From Colletes latitarsis (lineage: Eukaryota > Arthropoda > Insecta > Hymenoptera > Colletidae): 64,000 nt of DNA. Below are positions 1-13,023 of the stretch, piece by piece (positions within the stretch are counted from its first letter, which is position 1; each line of letters starts with the position of its first letter). Position numbers and translations under genes: made by a program. Location: the NCBI RefSeq assembly GCF_051014445.1, contig NC_135136.1, forward strand, positions 21,470,001 to 21,534,000, read 5' to 3'. The notes under the pieces were generated by a model. The model was given only the letters and a program-made list of their open reading frames with translations, was not told the DNA's origin and made no database searches.

Positions 1-2349
1 ACATACTCGTTGAACAGATCCTGGGTTATTTTCTGGTTTGGATCACGTAGTAATGTGGGACCACACTGAAACAGTCAATTAAACCTAGTTTCGATCAATA
101 TTTTAGAGAATAATTCATGTTTGGTCTAGGTTAGGTCTGGGATTTTCACTCATCAGACTCATACTTTCGCATTCTTCACATACTTGTTGAACGGATCCTG
201 GGTTTTTTCTGGTTTGGATCACGTAGTAGTGTTGGACCACACTGAAACAATCAATTAAACCTGGTCTTGATAAATATTTTAGAGGATAACGCTTGTTAGG
301 TCTGGGATAGGTCTGGGATTTGCCCTCACCAGGCTCATACTTTCGCGTTTTTCACATACTTGTTGAACAGATCCTGGGCTTTTTCTGGTTTGGATCACGT
401 AGTAATGTTGGACCACACTGAAACAATCAATTGAACCTGGTCTTGATAAATATTTTAGAGGACAACGCATGTTAGGTCTGGGATAGGTCTGGGATTTGCC
501 CTCATCAGACTCATACTTTCGCACACTTCACATACTCGTTGAACAGATCCTGGGTTATTTTCTGGTTTGGATCACATAGTAATGTGGTACCACACTGAAA
601 CAGTCGATTAAACCAGGTTTCGATCAATATTTTTGAGGATAACGCATGTTAGGTCTAGGTTAGGCCTGGGATTTTCACTCATCAGACTCATACATTCGCA
701 TTCTTCACATACTTGTTGAACGGATCCTGGGTTTTTTCTGGTTTGGATCACGTAGTAATGTGGGACCACATTGAAACAGTAAATTAAACCTGGTTTCGAT
801 CAATATTTTAGAGAATAATTCATGTTAGGTCTAGGTTAGGTCTGCGATTTGCTCTCATCAGGCTCATTCTTTCGCATATTTCTCATACTTGATGGCTAGA
901 TCCCGGGCTTTTTCTGGATTGCATCACGTAGTGATGAAGTACAACACTGAAACAGTCAATTAAACCTGGTTTCCATCAATATTTTAGAGGACAACGCATG
1001 TTAGGTCTAGGTTAGGCCTGGGATTTGCCCTCATCAGGGTCATGCTTTCGCAGTTTTAATATATATGTTGACGTGATCGAGGGTTTTTTCTGCTTTGGAT
1101 CACGTAGTAAAGTGGTACCACACTGAAACAGTCCATTAAAGCTGGTTTGGATCAATATTTTAGAGGATAACGCTTGTTAGGTCTGGGATGGGTCTGGGAT
1201 TTGCCCTCACCAGGCTCATACTTTCGCGTTTTTCACATACTTGTTGAACAGATCCTGGGTTTTTTCGGGTTTGGATCACGTAGTAATGTGGGACCACACT
1301 GAAGCAGTCAATTAAACCTGGTTTCGATCAATATTTTAGAGAATAATTCATGTTAGGTCTAGGCTAGTTCTGGGATTTGCTCTCATCAGGCTCATACTTT
1401 CGCAGTTTTAATATATATGTTGACGTGATCGAGGGTTTTTTCTGCTTTGGATCACGTAGTAAAGTGGTACCACACTGAAACAGTCCATTAAAGCTGGTTT
1501 GGATCAATATTTTAGAGGATAACGCTTGTTAGGTCTGGGATAGGTCTGGGATTTGCCCTCACCAGGCTCATACTTTCGCCTTTTTCACATACGTGTTGAA
1601 CAGATCCTGGGTTTTTTCTGGATTGGTTCACGTAGTAATGTGGTACCACACTGTAACATTCAATTAAACCTGGTCTTGATAAATATTTTAGAGGATAACG
1701 CATGTTAGGTTTGGGTTAGGTCTAGGATTTGCCCTCACCAGGCTCATACCTTCGCATATTTCTCTTACTTCATGGCTAGATCCTGTGCTGTTTCTGGATT
1801 GTATCACGTAGTAATGTGATACCACGCTGAAACAGTCAATTAAACCTGGTTTCGTTCAATATTTTAGAGGATAACGCAAGTTAGGTCTGGGATAGGTCTG
1901 GGATTTGCCCTCATCAGGCTCATACTTTCGCGTTTTTCACATACGTGTTGAACAGATCCTGGGTTTTTTTCCGGTGTGGGCCACGCAGTAGTGTTGTACC
2001 ACACTGGAACATTCAATTAAACCTGGTCTTGATAAATATTTTAGAGGATAACGCATGTTAGGTTTGGGTTAGGTCTAGGATTTGCCCTCACCAGGCTCAT
2101 ACTTTCGCATTCTTCACATACTTGTTGAACGGATCCTGGGTTTTTTCTGGTTTGGATCACGTATTAATGTGGTACCACGCTGAAACAGTCAATTAAACCT
2201 GGTTTCGATCATTATTTTAGAGGATAACGCAAGTTAGGTCTGGGATAGGTCTAGAATTCGCCCTCAGCAGGCTCATACTTTCGCGTTTTTCACATACTTG
2301 TTGAACAGATCCTAGGTTTTTTCTGGTTTGGATCACGTACTAGAGTGGT

Positions 2350-5300
2350 ACCACACTGAAACAGTCCATTAAACCTGGTTTGGATCAATATTTTAGAGGA
2401 TAACGCATGTTAGGTCTAGGTTAGGTCTGGGATTTTCACTCATCAGACACATACTTTCGCATTCTTCACATACTTGCTGAACGGATCCTGGGTTTTTTCT
2501 GGTTTGGATCACGTAGTAATGTGGGACCACACTGAAACAATCAATTAAACCTGGTCTTGATAAATATTTCAGAGGATAACGCATGTTAGGTCTGGGATAG
2601 GTCTGGGATTTGCCCTCATCAGACTCATACTTTCGCACACTTCACATACTCGTTGCACAGATCCTGGGTTATTTTCTGGTTTGGATCACATAGTAATGCG
2701 GTACCACACTGAATCAGTCGATTAAACCAGGTTTCGATCAATATTTTTGAGGATAACGCATGTTAGGTCTAGGATAGGTCGGGGGTTTTCACTCATCAGA
2801 CTCATACTTTCGCATTCTTCACATGCTTGTTGAACGGAACCTGGGTTTTTACTGGTTTGGATCACGTAGTAATGTGGTACCACACTGAAACATACAATTA
2901 AACCTGGTCTTGATAAATATTTTAGAGGATAACGCATGTTAGGTCTGGGTTAGGTCTAGGATTTGCCCTCATCAGGCTCATACTTTCGCATATTTCTCAT
3001 ACTTCATGGCTAGATCCTGGGCTGTTTCTGGATTGTATCACGTAGTAATGTGGTACCACGCTGAAACAGTCAATTAAACCTGGTTTCGTTCAATATTTTA
3101 GAGGATAACGCAAGTTAGGTCTGGGATAGGTCTGGGATTTGCCCTCATCAGGCTCATACTTTCGCGTTTTTCACGTACTTGTTGAACAGATCCTGGGTTT
3201 TTTCCGGTTTGGGTCACGTAGTAGTGTGGTACCACACTGAAACAGTCCATTAAACCTGGTTTGGATCAATATTTTAGAGGATAACGCATGTTAGGTCTAG
3301 GTTAGGTCTGGGATTTGCCCTCATCAGACTCATACTTTCGCACACTTCACATACTCGTTGAACAGATCCTGCGTTATTTTCTGGTTTGGAACACATATTA
3401 ATGTGGTACCACACTGAATCAGTCGATTAAACCAGGTTTCGATCAATATTTGTGAGGATAGCGCATGTTAGGTCTAGGATAGGCCGGGGTTTTTCACTCA
3501 TCATACTCATACTTTCGCATTCTTCACATACTTGTTGAACGGATCCTGGGTTTTTACTGGTTTGGATCACGTAGTAATGTGGCACCACACTGAAACATTC
3601 AATTAAACCTGGTCTTGATAAATATTTTAGAGGATAACGCATGTTAAGTCTGGGTTAGGTCTAGGATTTGCCCACATCAGGCTCATACTTTCGCATATTT
3701 CTCATACTTCATGGCTGGATCCTGGGTTATTTCTGGATTGGATCACGTAGTAATGTGGTACCACACTGAAACAGTCCATTAAACCTGGTTTGTATCAATA
3801 TTTTACAGGATAACGCATGTTAGGTCTGGGATAGGTTTGGGATTTGCCCTCATCGGACTCATACTTTCGCGTTTTTCACATACTTGTTGAACAGACCCTG
3901 GGTTTTTTCTGGTTTGGATCACGTAGTAGTGTGGTACCACACTGAAACAGTCCACTAAACCTGGTTTGGATCAATATTTTAGAGGATAACGCATGTTAGG
4001 TCTAGGTGAGGGCTTGGAATTTTCACTCATCAGATTCATACATTCGCATTCTTCACATACTTGTTGAACGGATCCTGTGTTTTCTCTGGTTTGGATCACG
4101 TAGTAATATGGTACCACTCTGAAACAGTCGATTAAACCTGGTTTCGATTAATATTTTTGAGGATATCGCATGTTAGGTCTGGGATAGGTCTTGGATTTGC
4201 CCTCATCAGGCTCATACTTTCGCAGTTTTAACATGCATGTTGACCTGATCGAGGGTTTTTTCTGGTTTGGGTCACGTAGTAATGTGGTACCACACTGAAA
4301 CAGTGGGTTAAACCAGGTTTCGATCAATATTTTGGAGGATAACGCATGTTAGGTCTAGGTTAGGCCTGGGATTTTCACTCATCGGACTCATATTTTCGCA
4401 TTCTTCACATACTTGTTGAACGGATCCTGGGTTTTTTCTGGTTTGGATCACGTAGTAATGTGGTACCACACTGAAACAGTCAATTAATCCTGGTTTCGAT
4501 CAATATTTTAGAGAATAACGCATGTTAGGTCTAGGTTAGGTCTGGGATTTGCCCTCATCAGGCTCATACTTTCGCGTTTTTCACATACTTGTGGAACAGA
4601 TCCTGGGTTTTTACTGGTTTGGATCACGTAGTAATGTGGTACCACACTCAAACATTCAATTAAACCTGGTCTCGATAAATATTTTAGAGGATAACGCATG
4701 TTAGGTCTGGGTTAGGTCTAGGATTTGCCCTTGTCAGGCTCATACTTTCGCATATTTCTCATACTTCATGGCTAGATCCTGGGCTATTTCTGGATTGAAT
4801 CACGTAGTAATGTGGTACCACACTGAAACATTCAATTAAACCTGGTCTTGATAAATATTTTAGAGGATAACGCATGTTAGGTCTGGGTTAGGTCTAGGAT
4901 TTGCCCCCATCAGGCTCACACTTTCGCATATTTCTCATACTTCATGGCTGGATCCTGGGCTATTTCTGGATTGGATCGCGTAGTAATGTGGTACCACACT
5001 GAAACAGTCAATTAAACCTGGTCTTGATAAATATTTTAGAGGATAACGCAAGTTAGGTCTGGGATAGGTCTGGGATTTGCCCTCATCAGGCTCATACTTT
5101 CGCGTTTTTCACATACTCGTTGAACAGATCCTGGGGTTTTTCCGGTTTGGATCACGTAGTAATGTAGTACCACACTGAAACAGTCCATTAAACATGGTTT
5201 GGATCAATATTTTAGAGGATAACGCATGTTAGGTCTAGGTTAGGTCTGGGATTTTCACTCATCAGACTCATACTTTCGCATTCTTCACATACTTGTTGAA

Positions 5301-5530
5301 CGGATCCTGGGTTTTTTCTGGTTTGGATCACGTAGTAATGTTGGACCACACTGAAACAATCAATTAAACCTGGTCTTGATAAATATTTTAGTGGATGACG
5401 CATGTTAGGTCTGGGATAGGTCTGGGATTTGCCCTCATCAGACTCATACTTTCGCACACTTCACATACTCGTTGAACAGATCCTGGGTTATTTTCTGGTT
5501 TGGATCACGTAGTAATGTGGGACCACACTG
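2350..5530. repeat. Higher-order repeat copy matching 8,341-11,345
   Basis: Diagnostic variants recur with an offset of 5,991 bp (34 monomers): 2,393 with 8,384, 2,722 with 8,713, 3,427 with 9,418, 4,038 with 10,029, 4,508 with 10,499. After about 4,760 the offset falls to 5,815 (5,212 with 11,027), because this copy keeps one extra monomer between about 4,760 and 4,945. Homology fades left of about 2,350 and right of about 5,530, where the partner switches to a different monomer type at 11,345. Confidence 0.85.
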
Positions 5531-6050
5531 AAACAGTCAATTAAACCTGGTTTCGATCAATATTTTAGAGAATAATTCATGTTAGGTCTAGGTTAGGTCT
5601 GGGATTTGCTCTCATCAGGCTCATTCTTTCGCATATTTCTCATACTTGACGGCTAGATCCCGGGCTTTTTCTGGATTGCATCACGTAGTAATGAAGTACA
5701 ACACTGAAACAGTCAATTAAACCTGGTTTCCATCAATATCTTAGAGGACAACGCAAGTTAGGTCTGGGATAGGTCTGGGATTTGCCCTCATCAGGCTCAT
5801 ACTTTCGCGTTTTTCACATACTTGTTGAACAGATCCTGGGTTTTTTCTGGTTTGGATCACGTAGTAGTGTGGTACCACACTGAAACCGTCGATTAAACCA
5901 GGTTTCGATCAATATTTTTGAGGATAACGCATGTTAGGTCTAGCTTAGGCCTGGGATTTTCACTCATCAGACTCATACTTTCGCATTCTTCACATACTTG
6001 TTGAACGGATCCTGGGTTTTTTCTGGTTTGGATCACGTAGTAATGTGGGA
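4870..6050. repeat. Segment matching 13,680-14,860 at a 50-monomer offset
   Basis: Variants match at 8,810 bp spacing: 5,212 with 14,022, the AGAATAATTCATG monomer near 5,570 with that near 14,380, the CCCGGGC Y-type monomer near 5,660 with 14,469, and 5,893 with 14,703. The short monomer run is thus shared by two places whose surroundings follow other periods, a mosaic of higher-order repeats. Confidence 0.8.
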
Positions 6051-8340
6051 CCACACTGAAACAGTCAATTAAACCTGGTTTCTATCAATATTTTAAAGAA
6101 TAATTCATGTTAGGTCTCGCTTAGGTGTGGGATTTGCTCTCATCAGGCTCATTCTTTCGCATATTTCTCATACTTGATGGCTAGATCCTGGGCTTTTTCT
6201 GGATTGTATCACGTAGTAATGTGGTACCACGCTGAAACAGTCAATTAAACCTGGTTTCGTTCAATATTTTAGAGGATAGCGCAAGTTAGGTCTGGGATAG
6301 GTCTGGGATTTGCCCTCATCAGGCTCATACTTTCGCGTTTTTCACATACGTGTTGAACAGATCCTGGGTTTTTTCCGGTGTGGGTCACGCAGTAGTGTGG
6401 TACCACACTGGAACATTCAATTAAACCTGGTCTTGATAAATATTTTAGAGGATATTGCATGTTAGGTTTGGGTTAGGTCTAGGATTTGCCCTCACCAGGC
6501 TCATACTTTCGCATTCTTCACATACTTGTTGAACGGATCCTGGGTTTTTTCTGGTTTGGATCACGTAGTAATGTGGGACCACACTGAAACAATCAATTAA
6601 ACCTGGTCTTGATAAATATTTTAGAGGATAACGCAAGTTAGGTCTGGGATAGGTCTGGGATTTGCCCTCATCAGGCTCATACTTTCGCAGTTTTAACATG
6701 CATGTTGACCTGATCGAGGGTTTTTTCTGGTTTGGGTCACGTAGTAATGTGGTACCACACTGAAACAGTGGATTAAACCAGGTTTCGATCAATATTTTAG
6801 AGGATAACGCAAGTTAGGTCTGGGATAGGTCTGGGATTCGCCCTCAGCAGGCTCATACTTTCGCATTCTTCACATACTTGTTGAACGGATCCTAGGTTTT
6901 TTCTGGTTTGGATCACGTAGTAGAGTGGTACCACACTGAAACAGTCCATTAAACCTGGTTTGGATCAATATTTTAGAGGATAACGCATGTTAGGTCTAGG
7001 TTAGGTCTGGGATTTTCACTCATCAGACACATATTTTCGCATTCTTCACATACTTGCTGAACGGATCCTGGGTTTTTTCTGGTTTGGATCACGTAGTAAT
7101 GTGGGACCACACTGAAACAGTCAATTAAACCTGGTCTTGATAAATATTTCAGAGGATAACGCATGTTAGGTCTGGGATAGGTCTGGGATTTGCCCTCATC
7201 AGACTCATACTTTCGCACACTTCACATACTCGTTGAACAGATCCTGGGTTATTTTCTGGTTTGGATCACATAGTAATGTGGTACCACACTGAATCAGTCG
7301 ATTAAACCAGGTTTCGATCAATATTTTTGAGGATAACGCATGTTAGGTCTAGGATAGGTCGGGGGTTTTCACTCATCAGGCTCATACTTTCGCGTTTTTC
7401 ACATACTTGTTGAACAGATCCTGGGTTTTTTCCGGTTTGGGTCACGTAGTAGTGTGGTACCACACTGAAACAGTCCATTAAACCTGGTTTGGATCAATAT
7501 TTTAGAGGATAACGCATGTTAGGTCTAGGTTAGGTCTGGGATTTGCCCTCATCAGACTCATACTTTCGCACACTTCACATACTCGTTGAACAGATCCTGC
7601 GTTATTTTCTGGTTTGGAACACATATTAATGTGGTACCACACTGAATCAGTCGATTAAACCAGGTTTCGATCAATATTTTTGAGGATAGCGCATGTTAGG
7701 TCTAGGATAGGCCGGGGTTTTTCACTCATCATACTCATACTTTCGCATTCTTCACATACTTGTTGGACGGATCCTGGGTTTTTACTGGTTTGGATCACGT
7801 AGTAATGTGGTACCACACTGAAACATTCAATTAAACCTGGTCTTGATAAATATTTTAGAGGATAACGCATGTTAAGTCTGGGTTAGGTCTAGGATTTGCT
7901 CACATCAGGCTCATACTTTCGCATATTTCTCATACTTCATGGCTGGATCCTGGGCTATTTCTGGATTGGATCACGTAGTAATGTGGTACCACACTGAAAC
8001 AGTCCATTAAACCTGGTTTGTATCAATATTTTACAGGATAACGCATGTTAGGTCTGGGATAGGTCTGGGATTTGCCCTCATCGGACTCATACTTTCGCGT
8101 TTTTCACATACTTGTTGAACAGATCCTGGGTTTTTTCCGGTTTGGGTCACGTAGTAGTGTGGTACCACACTGAAACAGTCCATTAAACCTGGTTTGGATC
8201 AATATTTTAGAGGATAACGCATGTTAGGTCTAGGTTAGGTCTGGGATTTGCCCTCATCAGACTCATACTTTCGCACACTTCACATACTCGTTGAACAGAT
8301 CCTGGGTTATTTTCTGGTTTGGATCACATAGTAATGTGGT

Positions 8341-11300
8341 ACCACACTGAAACAGTCCATTAAACCTGGTTTGGATCAATATTTTAGAGGATAACGCATG
8401 TTAGGTCTAGGTTAGGTCTGGGATTTTCACTCATCAGACACATACTTTCGCATTCTTCACATACTTGCTGAACGGATCCTGGGTTTTTTCTGGTTTGGAT
8501 CACGTAGTAATGTGGGACCACACTGAAACAATCAATTAAACCTGGTCTTGATAAATATTTCAGAGGATAACGCATGTTAGGTCTGGGATAGGTCTGGGAT
8601 TTGCCCTCATCAGACTCATACTTTCGCACACTTCACATACTCGTTGCACAGATCCTGGGTTATTTTCTGGTTTGGATCACATAGTAATGTGGTACCACAC
8701 TGAATCAGTCGATTAAACCAGGTTTCGATCAATATTTTTGAGGATAACGCATGTTAGGTCTAGGATAGGTCGGGGGTTTTCACTCATCAGACTCATACTT
8801 TCGCATTCTTCACATACTTGTTGAACGGAACCTGGGTTTTTACTGGTTTGGATCACGTAGTAATGTGGTACCACACTGAAACATACAATTAAACCTGGTC
8901 TTGATAAATATTTTAGAGGATAACGCATGTTAGGTCTGGGTCAGGTCTAGGATTTGCCCTCATCAGGCTCATACTTTCGCATATTTCTCATACTTCATGG
9001 GTAGATCCTGGGCTGTTTCTGGATTGTATCACGTAGTAATGTGGTACCACGCTGAAACAGTCAATTAAACCTGGTTTCGTTCAATATTTTAGAGGATAAC
9101 GCAAGTTAGGTCTGGGATAGGTCTGGGATTTGCCCTCATCAGGCTCATACTTTCGCGTTTTTCACATACTTGTTGAACAGATCCTGGGTTTTTTCCGGTT
9201 TGGGTCACGTAGTAGTGTGGTACCACACTGAAACAGTCCATTAAACCTGGTTTGGATCAATATTTTAGAGGATAACGCATGTTCGGTCTAGGTTAGGTCT
9301 GGGATTTGCCCTCATCAGACTCATACTTTCGCACACTTCACATACTCGTTGAACAGATCCTGCGTTATTTTCTGGTTTGGAACACATATTAATGTGGTAC
9401 CACACTGAATCAGTCGATTAAACCAGTTTTCGATCTGTATTTTTGAGGATAGCGCATGTTAGGTCTAGGATAGGCCGGGGTTTTTCACTCATCATACTCA
9501 TACTTTCGCATTCTTCACATACTTGTTGAACGGATCCTGGGTTTTTACTGGTTTGGATCACGTAGTAATGTGGTACCACACTGAAACATTCAATTAAACC
9601 TGGTCTTGATAAATATTTTAGAGGATAACGCATGTTAAGTCTGGGTTAGGTCTAGGATTTGCCCACATCAGGCTCATACTTTCGCATATTTCTCATACTT
9701 CATGGCTGGATCCTGGGCTATTTCTGGATTGGATCACGTAGTAATGTGGTACCACACTGAAACAGTCCATTAAACCTGGTTTGTATCAATATTTTACAGG
9801 ATAACGCATGTTAGGTCTGGGATAGGTCTGGGATTTGCCCTCATGGGACTCATACTTTCGCGTTTTTCACATACTTGTTGAACAGATCCTGGGTTTTTTC
9901 TGGTTTGGATCACGTAGTAGTGTGGTACCACACTGAAACAGTCCACTAAACCTGGTTTGGATCAATATTTTAGAGGATAACGCATGTTAGGTCTAGGTGA
10001 GGGCTTGGAATTTTCACTCATCAGACTCATACATTCGCATTCTTCACATACTTGTTGAACGGATCCTGTGTTTTCTCTGGTTTGGATCACGTAGTAATAT
10101 GGTACCACACTGAAACTGTCGATTAAACCTGGTTTCGATTAATATTTTTGAGGATATCGCATGTTAGGTCTGGGATAGGTCTGGGATTTGCCCTCATCAG
10201 GCTCATACTTTCGCAGTTTTAACATGCATCTTGACCTGATCGAGGGTTATTTCTGGTTTGGGTCACGTAGTAATGTGGTACCACACTGAAACAGTCGATT
10301 AAACCAGGTTTCGATCAATATTTTGGAGGATAACGCATGTTAGGTCTAGGTTAGGCCTGGGATTTTCACCCATCGGACACATATTTTCGCATTCTTCACA
10401 TACTTGTTGAACGGATCCTGGGTTTTTTCTGGTTTGGATCACGTAGTAATGTGGTACCACACTGAAACAGTCAATTAAACCTGGTTTCCATCAATATTTT
10501 AGAGAATAACGCATGTTAGGTCTAGGTTAGGTCTGGGATTTGCCCTCATCAGGCTCATACTTTCGCGTTTTTCACATACTTGTGGAACAGATCCTGGGTT
10601 TTTACTGGTTTGGATCACGTAGTAATGTGGTACCACACTGAAACATTCAATTAAACCTGGTCTTGATAAATATTTTAGAGGATAACGCATGTTAGGTCTG
10701 GGTTAGGTCTAGGATTTGCCCTTGTCAGGCTCATACTTTCGCATATTTCTCATACTTCATGGCTGGATCCTGGGCTATTTCTGGATTGGATCGCGTAGTA
10801 ATGTGGTACCACACTGAAACAGTCAATTAAACCAGGTCTTGATAAATATTTTAGAGGATAACGCAAGTTAGGTCTGGGATAAGTCTGGGATTTGCCCTCA
10901 TCAGGCTCATACTTTCGCGTTTTTCACATACTTGTTGAACAGATCCTGGGTTTTTTCCGGTTTGGATCACGTAGTAATGTAGTACCACACTGAAACAGTC
11001 CATTAAACATGGTTTGGATCAATATTTTAGAGGATAACGCATGTTAGGTCTAGGTTAGGTCTGGGATTTTCACTCATCAGACTCATACTTTCGCATTCTT
11101 CACATACTTGTTGAACGGATCCTGGGTTTTTTCTGGTTTGGATCACGTAGTAATGTTGGACCACACTGAAACAATCAATTAAACCTGGTCTTGATAAATA
11201 TTTTAGAGGATAACGCATGTTAGGTGTGGGATAGGTCTGGGATTTGCCCTCATCAGACTCATACTTTCGCACACTTCACATACTCGTTGAACAGACCCTG

Positions 11301-11345
11301 GGTTATTTTCTGGTTTGGATCACGTAGTAATGTGGGACCACACTG
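8341..11345. repeat. Higher-order repeat copy matching 2,350-5,530
   Basis: This is the second copy of the 34-monomer-period repeat inside duplication unit 1, one monomer shorter than its partner. It shares the rare ATACATTCGCATT/CTGTGTTTTCTCTGG monomer near 10,029, the GTTTTAACATGCATC G-type monomer that follows, and the CTTGTCAGGC variant near 10,724. Because it lies in the 13.56-kb unit, it is repeated again at about 21,904-25,613. Confidence 0.85.
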
Positions 11346-11437
11346 AATCAGTCGATTAAACCAGGTTTCGATCAATATTTTTGAGGATAACGCATGTTAG
11401 GTCTAGGATAGGTCGGGGGTTTTCACTCATCAGACTC
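10029..11437. repeat. 8-monomer sub-block, first of three (1,409 bp)
   Basis: It starts at ATACATTCGCATTC followed by CTGTGTTTTCTCTGG, a rare monomer that marks each copy. Then come CGATTAATATTTTTGAGGATATCGC, a G-type monomer with AACATGCATCTTGACC, and a monomer with GGACACATATTTTCG. The next copy starts 1,409 bp later, which is eight monomers. A single related copy, with AACATGCATGTTG instead, lies at 4,038. Confidence 0.85.
11041..11216 (+). repeat. Reference family A monomer (T type), 176 bp
   Basis: This example runs from ATGTTAGG to the base before the next ATGTTAGG. In order it holds a duplicated TTAGGTCT element (positions 4-21), CATCAGACTCATAC, the CTTTCGCA core (about 49-56), the variable cassette TTCTTCACATACTTG, a BamHI site in ACGGATCCTGGG, a T-rich tract, CTGGTTTGGATCACGTAGTA, a dyad region, an AT-rich CAATTAAAC, then a second CTGGT element and ATATTTTAGAGGATAACGC. 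GC is 68 of 176 bases by hand count. Other A monomers differ mainly in the cassette after the TTCGCA core. Confidence 0.95.
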
Positions 11438-13023
11438 ATACATTCGCATTCTTCACATACTTGTTGAACGGATCCTGTGTTTTCTCTGGTTTGGATCACG
11501 TAGTAATATGGTACCACACTGAAACAGTCGATTAAACCTGGTTTCGATTAATATTTTTGAGGATATCGCATGTTAGGTCTGGGATAGGTCTGGGATTTGC
11601 CCTCATCAGGCTCATACTTTCGCAGTTTTAACATGCATCTTGACCTGATCGAGGGTTATTTCTGGTTTGGGTCACGTAGTAATGTGGTACCACACTGAAA
11701 CAGTCGATTAAACCAGGTTTCGATCAATATTTTGGAGGATAACGCATGTTAGGTCTAGGTTAGGCCTGGGATTTTCACTCATCGGACACATATTTTCGCA
11801 TTCTTCACATACTTGTTGAACGGATCCTGGGTTTTTTCTGGTTTGGATCACGTAGTAATGTGGTACCACACTGAAACAGTCAATTAAACCTGGTTTCCAT
11901 CAATATTTTAGAGAATAACGCATGTTAGGTCTAGGTTAGGTCTGGGATTTGCCCTCATCAGGCTCATACTTTCGCGTTTTTCACATACTTGTTGAACAGA
12001 TCCTGGGTTTTTTCCGGTTTGGATCACGTAGTAATGTAGTACCACACTGAAACAGTCCATTAAACATGGTTTGGATCAATATTTTAGAGGATAACGCATG
12101 TTAGGTCTAGGTTAGGTCTGGGATTTTCACTCATCAGACTCATACTTTCGCATTCTTCACATACTTGTTGAACGGATCCTGGGTTTTTTCTGGTTTGGAT
12201 CACGTAGTAATGTTGGACCACACTGAAACAATCAATTAAACCTGGTCTTGATAAATATTTTAGAGGATAACGCATGTTAGGTGTGGGATAGGTCTGGGAT
12301 TTGCCCTCATCAGACTCATACTTTCGCACACTTCACATACTCGTTGAACAGACCCTGGGTTATTTTCTGGTTTGGATCACGTAGTAATGTGGGACCACAC
12401 TGAATCAGTCGATTAAACCAGGTTTCGATCAATATTTTTGAGGATAACGCATGTTAGGTCTAGGATAGGTCGGGGGTTTTCACTCATCAGACTCATACTT
12501 TCGCATTCTTCACATACTTGTTGAACGGAACCTGGGTTTTTACTGGTTTGGATCACGTAGTAATGTGGTACCACACTGAAACATACAATTAAACCTGGTC
12601 TTGATAAATATTTTAGAGGATAACGCATGTTAGGTCTGGGTTAGGCCTAGGATTTGCCCTCATCAGGCTCATACTTTCGCATATTTCTCATACTTCATAG
12701 CTAGATCCTGGGCTGTTTCTGGATTGTATCACGTAGTAATGTGGTACCACGCTGAAACAGTCAATTAAACGTGGTTTCGTTCAATATTTTAGAGGATAAC
12801 GCAAGTTAGGTTTGGGATAGGTCTGGGATTTGCCCTCATCAGGCTCATACTTTCGCGTTTTTCACATACTTGTTGAACAGATCCTGGGTTTTTTCTGGTT
12901 TGGATCACGTAGTAGTGTGGTACCACACTGAAACAGTCCACTAAACCTGGTATGGATCAATATTTTAGAGGATAACGCATGTTAGGTCTAGGTGAGGGCT
13001 CGGAATTTTCACTCATCAGACTC
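11438..13023. repeat. 9-monomer sub-block, second of three (1,586 bp)
   Basis: It has the same starting monomer as the copy at 10,029 but is one monomer longer. The segment 12,084-12,329 repeats 11,027-11,272 exactly in translation, and a 12,413-12,628 segment matching 8,713-8,928 is present here but not in the first sub-block. Copies that differ by a whole monomer point to unequal exchange in register. Confidence 0.83.

Larger units (their letters stand above)
1..6230. repeat. Family A block, left part
   Basis: About 35 family A monomers with mixed T, F, C, Y and G cassettes. The part from about 2,350 shares a long higher-order period with 8,341 onward. The first 2.3 kb is more irregular, with several G-type monomers (GTTTTAATATATATG near 1,055 and 1,400) and monomers whose dyad is replaced by GAAGTACAAC. 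No family B monomer is seen. The block is cut by the left window edge. Confidence 0.92.
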
